Origin: Actinomycetota bacterium
GTDB taxonomy: Bacteria > Actinomycetota > Actinomycetes > Mycobacteriales > Mycobacteriaceae
Direction of reading: 5' to 3'
DNA: 64,000 nucleotides
Assembly (NCBI GenBank): GCA_018268465.1
Contig: JAFDWN010000039.1
Span: 56,079 to 120,078 of the forward strand
Shown: piece after piece, positions 8,372 through 17,798 of the stretch
Layout of the letters: each line of letters opens with the position of its first letter
Numbering within the stretch: position 1 is the first letter of the stretch
Program-made: the position numbers and the translations under genes
Notes under the pieces: generated by a model
Seen by the model: only the letters and a program-made list of their open reading frames with translations
What the model was told of the DNA's origin: nothing
The model's database searches: none

Positions 8372-9604
8372 GTGGATGTGAACACGGCGAGCACGCCGCA
8401 CTCTGGCGCCAGCAGAAATGTGAACCTTGCGCTGGCCACGTGGGTCTCGGCGATCAACTTCTGGGCGTGGAACATGATCGGTCCGCTGTCCACCACCTAT
8501 GCCGGCGACCTGTCGTTGAGCAGTACCGAGGCCTCCATGCTGGTCGCGACGCCGATTTTGGTCGGGTCCTTAGGCCGGATCGTCATCGGGTCGCTTACCG
8601 ACCGGTTCGGTGGGCGGGCGATGTTCATCGCCGTGTCCGCTGCATCGATCGTGCCGGTGCTGGCGGTTGGGGCGGCAGGAACGGCTGGGTCCTATCCGCT
8701 GTTGCTAGTGTGCGGTTTCTTCCTGGGCATCGCCGGAACGATCTTCGCGGTCGGTATCCCGTTCGCGAATAGTTGGTTCGAGGCGTCGCGGCGCGGCTTT
8801 GCGACTGGCGTGTTCGGCATGGGAATGGTGGGCACTGCGTTGTCTGCGTTCTTCACGCCGCGGTTCGTGCGCTGGTTCGGCCTCTTTACTACTCACGTCA
8901 TCATCGCGGTTGCGCTCGCGCTCACTGCGGTGGCGTGCGTCTTCGTGATGCGAAACTCTCCCAGTTTCAGCCCGAACACCGGGCCAGTGGTGCCGAAGCT
9001 GATTGCTGCCGCAAAACTGCCGGTCACCTGGGAGATGGCGTTCCTGTACGCGGTGGTCTTCGGCGGATTCGTGGCGTTCGCCAACTACCTGCCCACCTAC
9101 ATCAAGACGATCTACGGGTTCTCCGCGATCGATGCGGGCGCGCGCACCGCCGGTTTCGCACTGGCCGCCGTATTGGCCCGGCCTGTCGGCGGCGCGCTGG
9201 CCGACCGGATCGCACCCAAGTACGTCGTGTTGGCGTCGTTCGCGGGTACGGCGGTGATGGCGTTCGTCGCCGTGTTCCAGCCACCACCGGACGTGTGGTC
9301 GGCGGCGACATTCATCACGCTGGCGATCTTCCTGGGCATTGGCACCGGCGGTGTGTTCGCGTGGGTGGCCCGCCGAGCACCGGCCCAGTCCGTGGGGTCG
9401 ATCACCGGAATCGTCGCCGCGGCGGGCGGGCTGGGCGGCTACTTCCCGCCGCTGGTGATGGGCGCGACGTACGACCCCGCGGGCAACAACTACACGGTCG
9501 GGCTGCTTCTTCTGGTGGCCACTGCGCTGGTCGCTCTCGGCTACACCGCGTTTCGGCTGCACGCACACGAACCGGCAACTCAGACGAAGGGGGCGACGAT
9601 GTGA
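8372..9604 (+). CDS. narK: NarK nitrate/nitrite transporter (MFS)
   Basis: A 410-residue, 12-helix major-facilitator protein of the NarK/NRT family, taking up nitrate and/or exporting nitrite for the nitrate reductase encoded just downstream. Family features include AINFWAWNMIGPLS in helix 1, GSLTDRFGGR between helices 2 and 3, the nitrate-signature-like GFFLGIAGTIFAVGIPFANSWF in the fifth helix and GTGGVFAWVARRAP in the C-terminal half. The GTG at 8372 is used; GTG 8378 is equally possible. The stop overlaps the narG GTG (ATGTGA, 9599-9604), so narK is the first gene of a narK-narG-narH-narJ-narI operon. Confidence 0.9.
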   Translation: MDVNTASTPHSGASRNVNLALATWVSAINFWAWNMIGPLSTTYAGDLSLSSTEASMLVATPILVGSLGRIVIGSLTDRFGGRAMFIAVSAASIVPVLAVGAAGTAGSYPLLLVCGFFLGIAGTIFAVGIPFANSWFEASRRGFATGVFGMGMVGTALSAFFTPRFVRWFGLFTTHVIIAVALALTAVACVFVMRNSPSFSPNTGPVVPKLIAAAKLPVTWEMAFLYAVVFGGFVAFANYLPTYIKTIYGFSAIDAGARTAGFALAAVLARPVGGALADRIAPKYVVLASFAGTAVMAFVAVFQPPPDVWSAATFITLAIFLGIGTGGVFAWVARRAPAQSVGSITGIVAAAGGLGGYFPPLVMGATYDPAGNNYTVGLLLLVATALVALGYTAFRLHAHEPATQTKGATM

Positions 9605-12600
9605 CGGCGTCACCGCGCACCGGCGGGCCGATCGAGGAACTGCTCGAACGTAGCGGCCGGTTTTTCACCCCCGGCGAGTTCTCGGAAGACTTGCGTACCG
9701 TCACCCGGCGTGGCGGTCGCCAAGGCGACGTGTTCTACCGGGACCGGTGGAGTCACGACAAGGTGGTGCGCTCCACCCATGGGGTCAATTGCACGGGGTC
9801 GTGTTCGTGGAAGGTCTACGTCAAGGATGGCATCATCACCTGGGAGACCCAGGAGACCGACTATCCCTCGGTCGGCCCGGACCGGCCCGAGTACGAGCCC
9901 CGCGGCTGCCCGCGCGGTGCGGCGTTCTCGTGGTACACCTATTCGCCCACGAGGGTGCGATATCCCTATGCGCGCGGCGTGCTGGTGGAGATGTATCGCG
10001 AAGCCAAGGCCCGCCTGGGCGACCCGGTGCTGGCGTGGGCCGACATCCAGGCCGACGCCGGGCGGCGCCGCCGGTACCAGCAGGCCCGTGGCAAGGGCGG
10101 ACTGGTGCGGGTGACGTGGGCCGAGGCGACGGAGATGATCGCCGCCGCGCATGTGCACACCATCAAGGAGTACGGGCCGGACCGGATCGCGGGCTTCTCG
10201 CCCATTCCCGCCATGTCGATGGTCAGCCACGCCGCGGGGTCCCGGTTCGTCGAACTGATCGGCGGAGCGATGACGTCGTTCTACGACTGGTACGCCGACC
10301 TGCCAGTCGCCTCGCCGCAGGTGTTCGGCGATCAGACCGACGTGCCGGAGTCCGGCGATTGGTGGGACGCGTCGTATCTGATGATGTGGGGCTCCAACGT
10401 TCCTGTGACCCGGACGCCGGACGCGCACTGGATGGCTGAGGTGCGCTATCGGGGCACCAAGGTGGTCACCGTTAGCCCCGACTATGCCGACAACACCAAG
10501 TTCGCCGACGAGTGGATGCCGTGCGCGGCGGGCACCGACGGCGCGTTGGCGATGGCGATGGGCCACGTGATCCTCTCGGAGTGCTTTGTCCACCAGCGTG
10601 TCCCGTTCTTCGTCGACTATGTGCGCCGCTACACCGACTTACCGTTCCTGGTCAAGCTGGAGGAGCGTGACGGCGCCCTCGTGGCCGGCAAGAACCTCAC
10701 GGCAGCCGATCTGGGACAGGACGTGGAGAACGCGGCGTTCAAGCCGGTGCTGCTCAACGGAGCCGCCGACGAGATCGCCGTGCCGCACGGGTCGCTGGGA
10801 TTCCGCTACGGCGACGACGGCATCGGCAAGTGGAACCTCGACCTGGGCGACCTGGCGCCGGCGCTGACGGTCGCGCCGCAGCACGGAGAACACGCCGAGA
10901 CCGCGCTGATCCAGCTGCCGCATTTCGACACCGTCGACGGGCATGGCGAGACTCTCGCGCGAGGGGTGCCGGTACGCCGGGTGGGCGAGCACCTGGTGTG
11001 CACCGTGTTCGACCTGATGCTGGCCCAATACGGTGTGTCCCGGCCCGGATTGCCCGGCGACTGGCCCACCGGCTACGACGATCCCGACCAGCCCTACACC
11101 CCCGCATGGCAAGAGCCGATCACCGGAGTGTCTGCGGCGCAGGCGATCCGGGTCGCCAAGGAGTTCGCCCGCAACGCCGAGGAGTCCGGTGGCCGGTCGA
11201 TGATCATCATGGGTGCCGGTATCTGCCAGTGGTTCCACGGCGACGCCACCTACCGCGCCGTGCTGGCGCTGCTGCTGCTGACCGGGTCGATGGGCCGAAA
11301 CGGCGGCGGCTGGGCGCATTACGTCGGCCAGGAGAAATGCCGACCGGTCACCGGCTGGGCGACGATGGCGATGGCCACCGACTGGAGCAGGCCACCGAGG
11401 CAGATGGCGGGCACGTCGTACTGGTATGCCCATACCGATCAGTGGCGCTACGACGGCTACCGCGCCGATGCGCTGGCCAGCCCGCTGGGCCGGGGCCGGT
11501 TCCGCGACAAGCACACCATGGACGTGCTCGCCTCGGCGGTGGCGATGGGCTGGAGCCCCTTCTTCCCGCAGTTCGACCGGTCCAGCCTCGCTGTCGCCGA
11601 CGAGGCACGCGCCGCCGGCAAAGACATCCCGGCCTATGTGGCTGAACAACTTGGCTCCGGCGGCTTGAAGCTGGCCGTCACCGACCCCGACAATCCGGCG
11701 AACTGGCCGCGCGTTCTCAGCGTGTGGCGGGCGAATCTGCTCGGCTCGTCGAGCAAGGGCAACGAATACTTCCTGCGCCACCTGCTGGGCACCACCTCGA
11801 ACCTGCAAGCCCAGCCCACCTCGGAGGCGTTGCGGCCCAACGACGTCACGTGGACCGACCATATTCCGGAGGGCAAGCTCGACCTGCTGATGTCGATCGA
11901 TTTCCGAATGACCTCGACAACGCTGCTCTCGGATGTGGTGCTACCCGCGGCGACCTGGTACGAGAAGGCCGACCTATCCAGTACCGACATGCATCCCTAC
12001 GTGCATGCGTTCAGCCCCGCCATTGACCCACCGTGGGAAACCCGCTCAGACTATGACGCATTCGGCGCGATCGCCCGCTCGTTCAGCAACCTGGCTGCCA
12101 AACACCTGGGCACCCGCACCGATGTGGTCCTCGGCACCTTGCAGCACGACACCCCCGGCGCCATGGCTTATCCCGGTGGCACCCAGCATGATTGGCGCGT
12201 GACCGGCGAGGTACCGGTTCGGGGAAAGACCATGGGCCCAGTGGCGGTCGTGGAACGCGACTACGCAGCGATCGCCGACAAGTGGGCCACGTTGGGACCG
12301 CTCGTCGACACACTCGGCGTCACCACCAAGGGCATCACCACCCACCCGACCAACGAAGTCGCCGAGCTGGGCGCCAAGTTCGGGGTCATGAATTCCGGTG
12401 CGGCGGAAGGGCGCCCGGCGATCACCACCGCGGAGCGGATGGCCGATGTCATCCTCGCGCTGTCAGGAACCTCCAACGGCCGCCTCGCGGTCGAGGGATT
12501 CCGCGAGCTGGAGAAGCGCACGGGACGACGATTGGTGCACCTGGCCGAGGGCAGCGAGGAGCGCCGCATCACCTATGCCGACACCCAGGCCCGCCCCGTC

Positions 12601-13299
12601 CCGGTCATCACCAGCCCGGAGTGGTCCGGCAGCGAGACCGGCGGCCGCCGCTACGCACCGTTCACCGTGAACATCGAGGAGCTCAAGCCGTTTCACACAC
12701 TGACCGGTCGGATGCACTTCTACGTCGACCACGACTGGCTGGAGGAGCTCGGCGAGCAGCTGCCCACCTACCGGCCACCGCTCGACATGTCCCGGCTGTT
12801 CGGTGAGCCGGCGTTGGGGGATGGCCGGCCCTCCGACGGGGTTGGCCTGACGGTGCGCTACCTGACACCGCATTCGAAGTGGTCCATCCACTCCGAGTAC
12901 CAGGACAACCTGTTCATGCTCTCGCTGTCGCGCGGCGGGCCGACAATGTGGATGAGCCCGGGTGACGCTGCGAAGATCTCGGTGCGCGACAACGACTGGG
13001 TCGAGGCGGTCAACCGCAACGGGGTGGTGGTGTGCCGCGCGATCGTCTCGCACCGCATGCCCGACGGGGTGGTGTTCGTCTATCACGCGCAGGAACGCAC
13101 CATCGACGTGCCGCTGACCGAGACCACCGGTACCCGCGGCGGTATCCACAATTCGCTGACCCGACTGCTAATCAAGCCCAGCCACCTCGCGGGTGGATAC
13201 GCCCAGCACGCGTTCGCGTTCAACTATCTGGGCCCCACCGGGAACCAGCGCGACGAGGTGACGGTGGTCCGTCGCCGGTCGCAGGAGGTGACGTACTGA
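9601..13299 (+). CDS. narG: Respiratory nitrate reductase alpha subunit
   Basis: A 1232-residue Mo-bis-MGD catalytic subunit that reduces nitrate to nitrite at the cytoplasmic face of the membrane with quinol electrons supplied through NarH and NarI. The FS0 cluster ligands are visible as His60, Cys64 and Cys68 (HGVNCTGSC) and Cys103 (RGCPRG). The Mo-ligand Asp is Asp229 in SFYDWYADLP. There is no twin-arginine signal, as expected for NarG. The length equals that known for M. tuberculosis NarG. The GTG start at 9601 overlaps the end of narK, and the stop (13297-13299) shares one base with the narH ATG. No internal damage is seen, so the enzyme looks functional. Confidence 0.97.
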   Translation: MTASPRTGGPIEELLERSGRFFTPGEFSEDLRTVTRRGGRQGDVFYRDRWSHDKVVRSTHGVNCTGSCSWKVYVKDGIITWETQETDYPSVGPDRPEYEPRGCPRGAAFSWYTYSPTRVRYPYARGVLVEMYREAKARLGDPVLAWADIQADAGRRRRYQQARGKGGLVRVTWAEATEMIAAAHVHTIKEYGPDRIAGFSPIPAMSMVSHAAGSRFVELIGGAMTSFYDWYADLPVASPQVFGDQTDVPESGDWWDASYLMMWGSNVPVTRTPDAHWMAEVRYRGTKVVTVSPDYADNTKFADEWMPCAAGTDGALAMAMGHVILSECFVHQRVPFFVDYVRRYTDLPFLVKLEERDGALVAGKNLTAADLGQDVENAAFKPVLLNGAADEIAVPHGSLGFRYGDDGIGKWNLDLGDLAPALTVAPQHGEHAETALIQLPHFDTVDGHGETLARGVPVRRVGEHLVCTVFDLMLAQYGVSRPGLPGDWPTGYDDPDQPYTPAWQEPITGVSAAQAIRVAKEFARNAEESGGRSMIIMGAGICQWFHGDATYRAVLALLLLTGSMGRNGGGWAHYVGQEKCRPVTGWATMAMATDWSRPPRQMAGTSYWYAHTDQWRYDGYRADALASPLGRGRFRDKHTMDVLASAVAMGWSPFFPQFDRSSLAVADEARAAGKDIPAYVAEQLGSGGLKLAVTDPDNPANWPRVLSVWRANLLGSSSKGNEYFLRHLLGTTSNLQAQPTSEALRPNDVTWTDHIPEGKLDLLMSIDFRMTSTTLLSDVVLPAATWYEKADLSSTDMHPYVHAFSPAIDPPWETRSDYDAFGAIARSFSNLAAKHLGTRTDVVLGTLQHDTPGAMAYPGGTQHDWRVTGEVPVRGKTMGPVAVVERDYAAIADKWATLGPLVDTLGVTTKGITTHPTNEVAELGAKFGVMNSGAAEGRPAITTAERMADVILALSGTSNGRLAVEGFRELEKRTGRRLVHLAEGSEERRITYADTQARPVPVITSPEWSGSETGGRRYAPFTVNIEELKPFHTLTGRMHFYVDHDWLEELGEQLPTYRPPLDMSRLFGEPALGDGRPSDGVGLTVRYLTPHSKWSIHSEYQDNLFMLSLSRGGPTMWMSPGDAAKISVRDNDWVEAVNRNGVVVCRAIVSHRMPDGVVFVYHAQERTIDVPLTETTGTRGGIHNSLTRLLIKPSHLAGGYAQHAFAFNYLGPTGNQRDEVTVVRRRSQEVTY

Positions 13300-14942
13300 T
13301 GAAGGTCATGGCGCAGATGGCGATGGTGATGAACCTCGACAAGTGCATCGGGTGTCACACCTGCTCGGTCACCTGTAAACAGGCGTGGACCAACCGGGCA
13401 GGCACCGAGTACGTGTGGTTCAACAACGTGGAAACCCGCCCGGGACAGGGCTATCCGCGGACCTACGAGGACCAGGAACGGTGGCGGGGTGGCTGGATCC
13501 GCGACAAGCGGGGTCGGTTGCGACTGCGCGACGGCGGCCGGATCCACAAGCTGTTACGGATCTTCTCCAACCCGAAGCTGCCCAGCATCAACGACTACTA
13601 CGAGCCGTGGACCTACGACTACGAGAACCTCACCTCCGCACCGCTGGGCGAGCACATGCCGGTGGCGCCGCCGCGCAGCCTGATCAGCGGGAAACCGATG
13701 AAGGTGTCGTGGTCGGCCAACTGGGATGACGACCTCGGCGGTTCCCCGGAGATCGTGCCGGGCGACCCGGTGCTCAAGCAGGTGAGCGAGCAGGTCCGTC
13801 TCGAACTCGAGCAGACCTTCATGTTCTACCTGCCGCGGATCTGCGAGCACTGCCTGAACCCGTCGTGTGTGTCCTCGTGCCCGTCGGGGGCGATGTACAA
13901 ACGCACCGAGGACGGCATCGTCCTCGTCGACCAGGACCGCTGCCGCGGCTGGCGGATGTGTGTGTCCGGCTGCCCGTACAAGAAGGTGTACTTCAACCAC
14001 AAGACCGGCAAAGCCGAGAAGTGCACCTTCTGCTATCCGCGCGTGGAGGTCGGACTGCCCACTGTTTGCGCCGAGACGTGTGTGGGGCGGTTGCGTTACA
14101 TCGGCCTGGTGCTCTACGACGTGGACCGGGTGCTCGAGGCGGCATCGGTGGAGAACGACGCCGATCTGTACGAGGCGCAACGGCAGATCCTGCTCGACCC
14201 CGCCGACCCGGAGGTCATCGCCGGCGCCCGTGCCGAGGGGATCTCCGACGAGTGGATCGAGGCCGCGCAGCGCTCACCGGTGTACGCCTTGATCAACACT
14301 TTTCGGGTGGCGCTGCCACTGCACCCGGAGTACCGGACCATGCCGATGGTCTGGTACATCCCGCCCCTGTCGCCGGTGGTCGACGCAGTCAGCCGCGACG
14401 GACACGACGGCGAGGAGTTGGGCAACCTGTTCGGCGCGCTCGAGTCGCTGCGCATCCCGATCGCCTACCTGGCCGGGTTGTTCACCGCCGGTGACACCGG
14501 CACCGTCGAGGCGGTGCTGCGCCGCCTGGCGGCGATGCGGTCGTACATGCGCGACATCAACCTGGGCCGCGAGACGCAGCCGCACATCCCGCAGTCGGTC
14601 GGGATGACGGAGGAACAGATGTACGACATGTACCGGCTGCTGGCGATCGCGAAATACGAAGAGCGCTACGTCATTCCCACCGCGTACGCCGATGAGGGCC
14701 ACCACCTCGAGGAAACCGCGACCGAGTGTGCGCTGTCGTTCGACGGTGGACCCGGAATGTACGAGTCGGGTCCGTTCGGCGAGGCCAGCGGGGGCCCGGT
14801 GCCCGTGGCGGTGGAGACGTTCCATGCGCTCAAGCAGCGGCAGACCGATGAAGGCATGGCCGCCAACTCCGAGCGCCCGTCCCGGGTGAACCTGCTGAAC
14901 TGGGACGGCAGAGGAGTGCCGACGGAAATGTTCCCGCGATGA
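13299..14942 (+). CDS. narH: Respiratory nitrate reductase beta subunit
   Basis: A 547-residue electron-transfer subunit with four Fe-S clusters. The cysteine groups are CIGCHTCSVTC (residues 16-26), CEHCLNPSCVSSC, CRGWRMCVSGC (the Trp in place of Cys marks the [3Fe-4S] cluster) and the paired CTFC / CAETCVG segments. It carries electrons from the NarI haems to NarG. The start at 13299 follows the family N-terminus (MKVMAQMAMVMNLDKC) and overlaps the narG stop. It ends in an ATGA overlap with narJ. All cluster ligands are intact. Confidence 0.97.
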   Translation: MKVMAQMAMVMNLDKCIGCHTCSVTCKQAWTNRAGTEYVWFNNVETRPGQGYPRTYEDQERWRGGWIRDKRGRLRLRDGGRIHKLLRIFSNPKLPSINDYYEPWTYDYENLTSAPLGEHMPVAPPRSLISGKPMKVSWSANWDDDLGGSPEIVPGDPVLKQVSEQVRLELEQTFMFYLPRICEHCLNPSCVSSCPSGAMYKRTEDGIVLVDQDRCRGWRMCVSGCPYKKVYFNHKTGKAEKCTFCYPRVEVGLPTVCAETCVGRLRYIGLVLYDVDRVLEAASVENDADLYEAQRQILLDPADPEVIAGARAEGISDEWIEAAQRSPVYALINTFRVALPLHPEYRTMPMVWYIPPLSPVVDAVSRDGHDGEELGNLFGALESLRIPIAYLAGLFTAGDTGTVEAVLRRLAAMRSYMRDINLGRETQPHIPQSVGMTEEQMYDMYRLLAIAKYEERYVIPTAYADEGHHLEETATECALSFDGGPGMYESGPFGEASGGPVPVAVETFHALKQRQTDEGMAANSERPSRVNLLNWDGRGVPTEMFPR

Positions 14943-15601
14943 GGCTGCTCAACCGTGCCCGCGGCAACCTCGTGTCCCTGCAGGATCGTCTGGTGTGGCA
15001 GTGCGCCTCCCTGCTGCTGGCCTATCCCGACGAACACCTGACCGAACGCCTACGCACTGTCGACGAACTGCGCGCACCCGCGGTGGGCCCGGCCGCCGGT
15101 CTGCTGGCTCGGACCGTCACCGCGTTGACGTCGACACCCCCGCTGCAGGCGGCGACCGCGTACGTCGAAACTTTCGACCTGCGGCGTCGCTCCACGATGT
15201 ACCTGACCTACTGGACAGCGGGCGACACGCGCAACCGCGGCCGGGAGATGCATGCGTTCACCCAGGCATATCTCGATGCCGGCGTCCGCCCACCCGCCGA
15301 CGAGGCTCCCGATCACCTTCCCGTCGTGCTCGAGTTCGCCGCGACCGTCGACCCGGCGGCGGGACGACGGTTGCTGATCGAGCACCGGGTGCCGATCGGG
15401 GTGCTGCACGACAGTCTGACCGAACACGGATCGCCCTATGCCGACACCATCGCCGCGGTATGCGCGACGTTGCCCACCGGCGGTGAGCGCGATGTGCGAC
15501 GCGCGCAGCACCTGGCGCAGGTCGGGCCGCCCACGGAATCAGTTGGACTGCAGCCCTTCACGTTGACCGTTCCGGCGCGGCGTGCCGAAGGAGGGCACTG
15601 A
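14939..15601 (+). CDS. narJ: Nitrate reductase assembly chaperone
   Basis: A 220-residue NarJ/NarW-family (TorD-like) all-helical chaperone, needed for inserting the Mo cofactor into NarG and for docking NarGH on NarI; it is not part of the final complex. Family-like segments are LVWQCASLLLAYPDE near the N-terminus, YVETFDLRRRSTMYLTYW in the middle and DHLPVVLEFA. It is translationally coupled to narH (ATGA, 14939-14942) and followed one base later by the narI start. Confidence 0.93.
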   Translation: MRLLNRARGNLVSLQDRLVWQCASLLLAYPDEHLTERLRTVDELRAPAVGPAAGLLARTVTALTSTPPLQAATAYVETFDLRRRSTMYLTYWTAGDTRNRGREMHAFTQAYLDAGVRPPADEAPDHLPVVLEFAATVDPAAGRRLLIEHRVPIGVLHDSLTEHGSPYADTIAAVCATLPTGGERDVRRAQHLAQVGPPTESVGLQPFTLTVPARRAEGGH

Positions 15602-15602
15602 C

Positions 15603-16334
15603 GTGGCCACCGGCGAGATCTTCTGGGACACCGTGCCCTACGTCGTGCTGGCCATCGTTGTGGTCGGCACGTGGTGGCGTTACCGCTACGACAAATTCGG
15701 CTGGACCACGCGCTCGTCGCAGCTTTACGAGTCGAAGTTGCTGCGAATCGCCAGCCCGATGTTCCACTTCGGAATCCTGGTGGTCATCTTCGGTCACTTC
15801 ATCGGTCTGGTGATCCCGCAGTCGTGGACCGACGCCATGGGGCTGAGTCAGCATGCGTACCACGTCCAGGCGGTGACGCTGGGCTCGATCGCCGGCATCT
15901 CGACTCTGACGGGCATCGTGCTCCTGATCTACCGGCGGCGCACCACGGGCCCGGTGTTCATGGCCACGACGGCGAACGACAAGCTGATGTACGTCGTGCT
16001 CGTCCTCGCAATCGTCGCGGGACTGTGCGCGACGGCACTCGGGTCGGGCGTCGTCGGCGAGGAACACAACTACCGCGAGACTGTGTCCGTTTGGTTCCGG
16101 TCGATCTGGGTCCTACAGCCCCGCGGTGACCTGATGACGCAGGCGCCCTTGTATTTCCAGCTGCATGTGATGATCGGGCTGGTGCTGTTCGCGTTATGGC
16201 CGTTCACTCGGTTGGTGCACGCCTTCAGCGCGCCGATCGGCTATCTGTTTCGGCCCTACATTGTCTACCGCAGTCGCGAGGTGGCAGCCAAAGACGAATT
16301 GGTGGGGTCGCACCCGCGGCGACGCGGCTGGTGA
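15603..16334 (+). CDS. narI: Respiratory nitrate reductase gamma subunit (cytochrome b)
   Basis: A 243-residue integral membrane subunit with five predicted helices that oxidises menaquinol and passes electrons to NarH. The expected haem-b histidines appear as a pair in the second helix region (FHFGILVVIFGHFIG) and a pair in the last helix (LHVMIGLVLFALWPFTRLVH). The GTG start at 15603 lies one base after the narJ stop. It closes the nar operon; the next 225 bp (16335-16560) contain nothing recognisable. Confidence 0.95.
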   Translation: MATGEIFWDTVPYVVLAIVVVGTWWRYRYDKFGWTTRSSQLYESKLLRIASPMFHFGILVVIFGHFIGLVIPQSWTDAMGLSQHAYHVQAVTLGSIAGISTLTGIVLLIYRRRTTGPVFMATTANDKLMYVVLVLAIVAGLCATALGSGVVGEEHNYRETVSVWFRSIWVLQPRGDLMTQAPLYFQLHVMIGLVLFALWPFTRLVHAFSAPIGYLFRPYIVYRSREVAAKDELVGSHPRRRGW

Positions 16335-16559
16335 CGCCCTCTGATCACATCGGGAACGAATCGCGGACGGACACCCCGCACCGCCGGTGTTGGCCCGTGC
16401 CCGGTCATGCGAATAATCGGAGAGTTGGGCAACTCGCGGTCCAGCCGGACTTGGACGCGACAAGCCCACGCGCACGGCCATACGTTGAATGCCGGCAACT
16501 GGCAGGCTCAGTCACAACGGCGTGTCAGATCAAGTTCGGGGCGTTCATCGATCGCGGAT

Positions 16560-16760
16560 GAAATCACCGAAGACCGTTTCGACATCGTTCTCGATCATCG
16601 CGTAGATGGTGGCCGCCAGGTCGTCGCGCGGCAGGCTGATGAAACCGGCGCCCGCTCGATCAATGTCGGCTCGTGGCCGGTTCGGTGCGGCCGAGGCGCG
16701 AGTGACGGGCCCGCCGCACCAGTTCCGCTGATCGCGATTCTTATGGCCTGAGCTCCTCCG
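16560..16760 (-). pseudogene. Degenerate FAD-dependent monooxygenase, N-terminal part
   Basis: Read leftwards from about 16760, RIAISGTGAAGPSLA ... RTGHEPTLIERAP is the N-terminal dinucleotide-binding fold (GxGxxG) of a mycobacterial flavin monooxygenase. About 35 codons in, homology shifts to another frame with SLPRDDLAATIYAMIENDVE and VFGDFI, a segment that normally lies about 60-70 residues further on, so there was an internal deletion plus a frameshift. It is not functional. Together with 6259-6840 it looks like the two ends of one gene, with the nar operon between them. Confidence 0.65.
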
Positions 16761-16848
16761 ACCGCCACATCGCGACATTGTCGACGACCCCTGAAGCGTT
16801 CTCGATACCAACCGCCGACTGGGGATGCATGTGCGGGGAGCAATGAGA

Positions 16849-17403
16849 TCAGGCCACCGACGACACATCGAGTTGGCTGGCGTCGCCGCCTCGCAGCCGC
16901 CGGTGAATGGACTTGGCGATTCTGGCGGCTTGGATCTTCGCGCGTTCCGCGACAGGACCTTGGTACATCTCGTCGACGGTGGCGTTCCACAGTTGCAGCC
17001 AGCGCACAAAGTGATTGACGCACAACGGATGGCGATCCTCGAGCTGCCGATGAACGACCATCGCGTTGCCGTGGTAGAGCCCCGCGCGGAACAGGACGGT
17101 TTCCCAGAAGTCGCACATCACCGCGAGATGCGACTCGAGCCCCCTAGCCCGTAACTCGGTGAACGGCTCGGCGAGAACGTCGTCGGCGAACACCCGCCCG
17201 TAGAAGCGCCGCAACAACCTCTCCACGTCTGCATGGTTGGCCAGATCCGCCATCGCTAAGGGTTCGTGGGTGAGTTCTGCCCCTCCCGGTCGAAGCACAC
17301 GCTTCCCGAGGCGCGCCATCAGCCAGTGGCCCTGCACCGCGGCGTCGTGGCGAGTGGTCGACGGTGGGGGCAGATCGGCATCGGCCCTGTCGCGCTGCGA
17401 CAT
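16849..17403 (-). CDS. Group III truncated haemoglobin with a foreign N-terminus
   Basis: A 184-residue protein. Residues 51-180 are a group III (trHbP-type) truncated haemoglobin: MADLANHADVERLLRRFYGRVFADD, LAEPFTELRARGLESHLAVMCDFWETVLF, then a C-terminal LWNATVDEMYQGPVAERAKIQAARIAKSIHRRL. Such globins bind O2 or NO and are linked to NO detoxification. Residues 1-45 instead resemble the start of a mycobacterial class I methyltransferase (AVQGHW-LARLGKRVLRPGG-ELT). A strong ribosome site (GGAGGGAGA) stands before the ATG at 17403, so the hybrid is likely translated; an internal ATG at 17253 would give the globin alone (134 residues). It is divergent from the ferredoxin gene with 50 bp between them. 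Confidence 0.8.
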   Translation of the reverse strand: MSQRDRADADLPPPSTTRHDAAVQGHWLMARLGKRVLRPGGAELTHEPLAMADLANHADVERLLRRFYGRVFADDVLAEPFTELRARGLESHLAVMCDFWETVLFRAGLYHGNAMVVHRQLEDRHPLCVNHFVRWLQLWNATVDEMYQGPVAERAKIQAARIAKSIHRRLRGGDASQLDVSSVA

Positions 17404-17453
17404 TCATATCTCCCTCCATGTTTTTACAAGTGATGTCGTATAAACTGTAGTTC
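17404..17453. promoter_or_regulatory. Divergent promoter region, globin / ferredoxin
   Basis: Only 50 bp separate the two divergent starts, so the promoters must overlap. It is the most AT-rich spot of the cargo block (GTCGTATAAACTGTAGTT). The Fe-S-type regulator encoded in the ferredoxin operon (17795) is the obvious candidate to bind here; no clear dyad could be assigned. Confidence 0.4.
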
Positions 17454-17798
17454 ATGACGTACGTGATTGGGAAGCCATGTGTGGACGTGATGGATCGGTC
17501 CTGCATCGAGGAGTGCCCAGTGGACTGCATCTACGAAGGCGGGCGCGCGTTGTACATCCACCCCGACGAATGCGTGGACTGCGGCGCGTGTGAGCCGGTC
17601 TGCCCGGTGGAGGCGATCTTCTACGAGGATGACCTCCCCGAAGAACAGGTGCCTCACCTGGCCGACAATGCGGCGTTCTTTACAGGATCTCTGCCCGGCC
17701 GCGACAGCCCACTGGGCTCACCGGGCGGTGCGGCGAAAGTCGGCCCGCTCGGGGTGGACGCGCCACTGGTGGCGGGGCTGCCGAGGGCACAAGAGTGA
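17454..17798 (+). CDS. fdxA: 7Fe ferredoxin
   Basis: A 114-residue ferredoxin with a [3Fe-4S] and a [4Fe-4S] site. Cysteines are at 9, 17, 21 and 25 ([17 protein letters not shown]) and at 40, 43, 46 and 50 ([11 protein letters not shown]), the FdxA pattern. The C-terminal tail (about 45 residues, Gly/Pro-rich) is longer than the core domain needs. It donates electrons to redox enzymes in the cytosol; here a link to nitrate or NO metabolism is suggested by its place between narGHJI, a globin and a hemerythrin. The stop overlaps the GTG of the regulator. Confidence 0.93.
   Translation: MTYVIGKPCVDVMDRSCIEECPVDCIYEGGRALYIHPDECVDCGACEPVCPVEAIFYEDDLPEEQVPHLADNAAFFTGSLPGRDSPLGSPGGAAKVGPLGVDAPLVAGLPRAQE

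Noticed and set aside
8773-9600. N-terminal extension of narG by 276 codons
   Set aside because: It overlaps narK in another frame and is Arg-rich; the GTG at 9601 gives the family N-terminus and the normal length.
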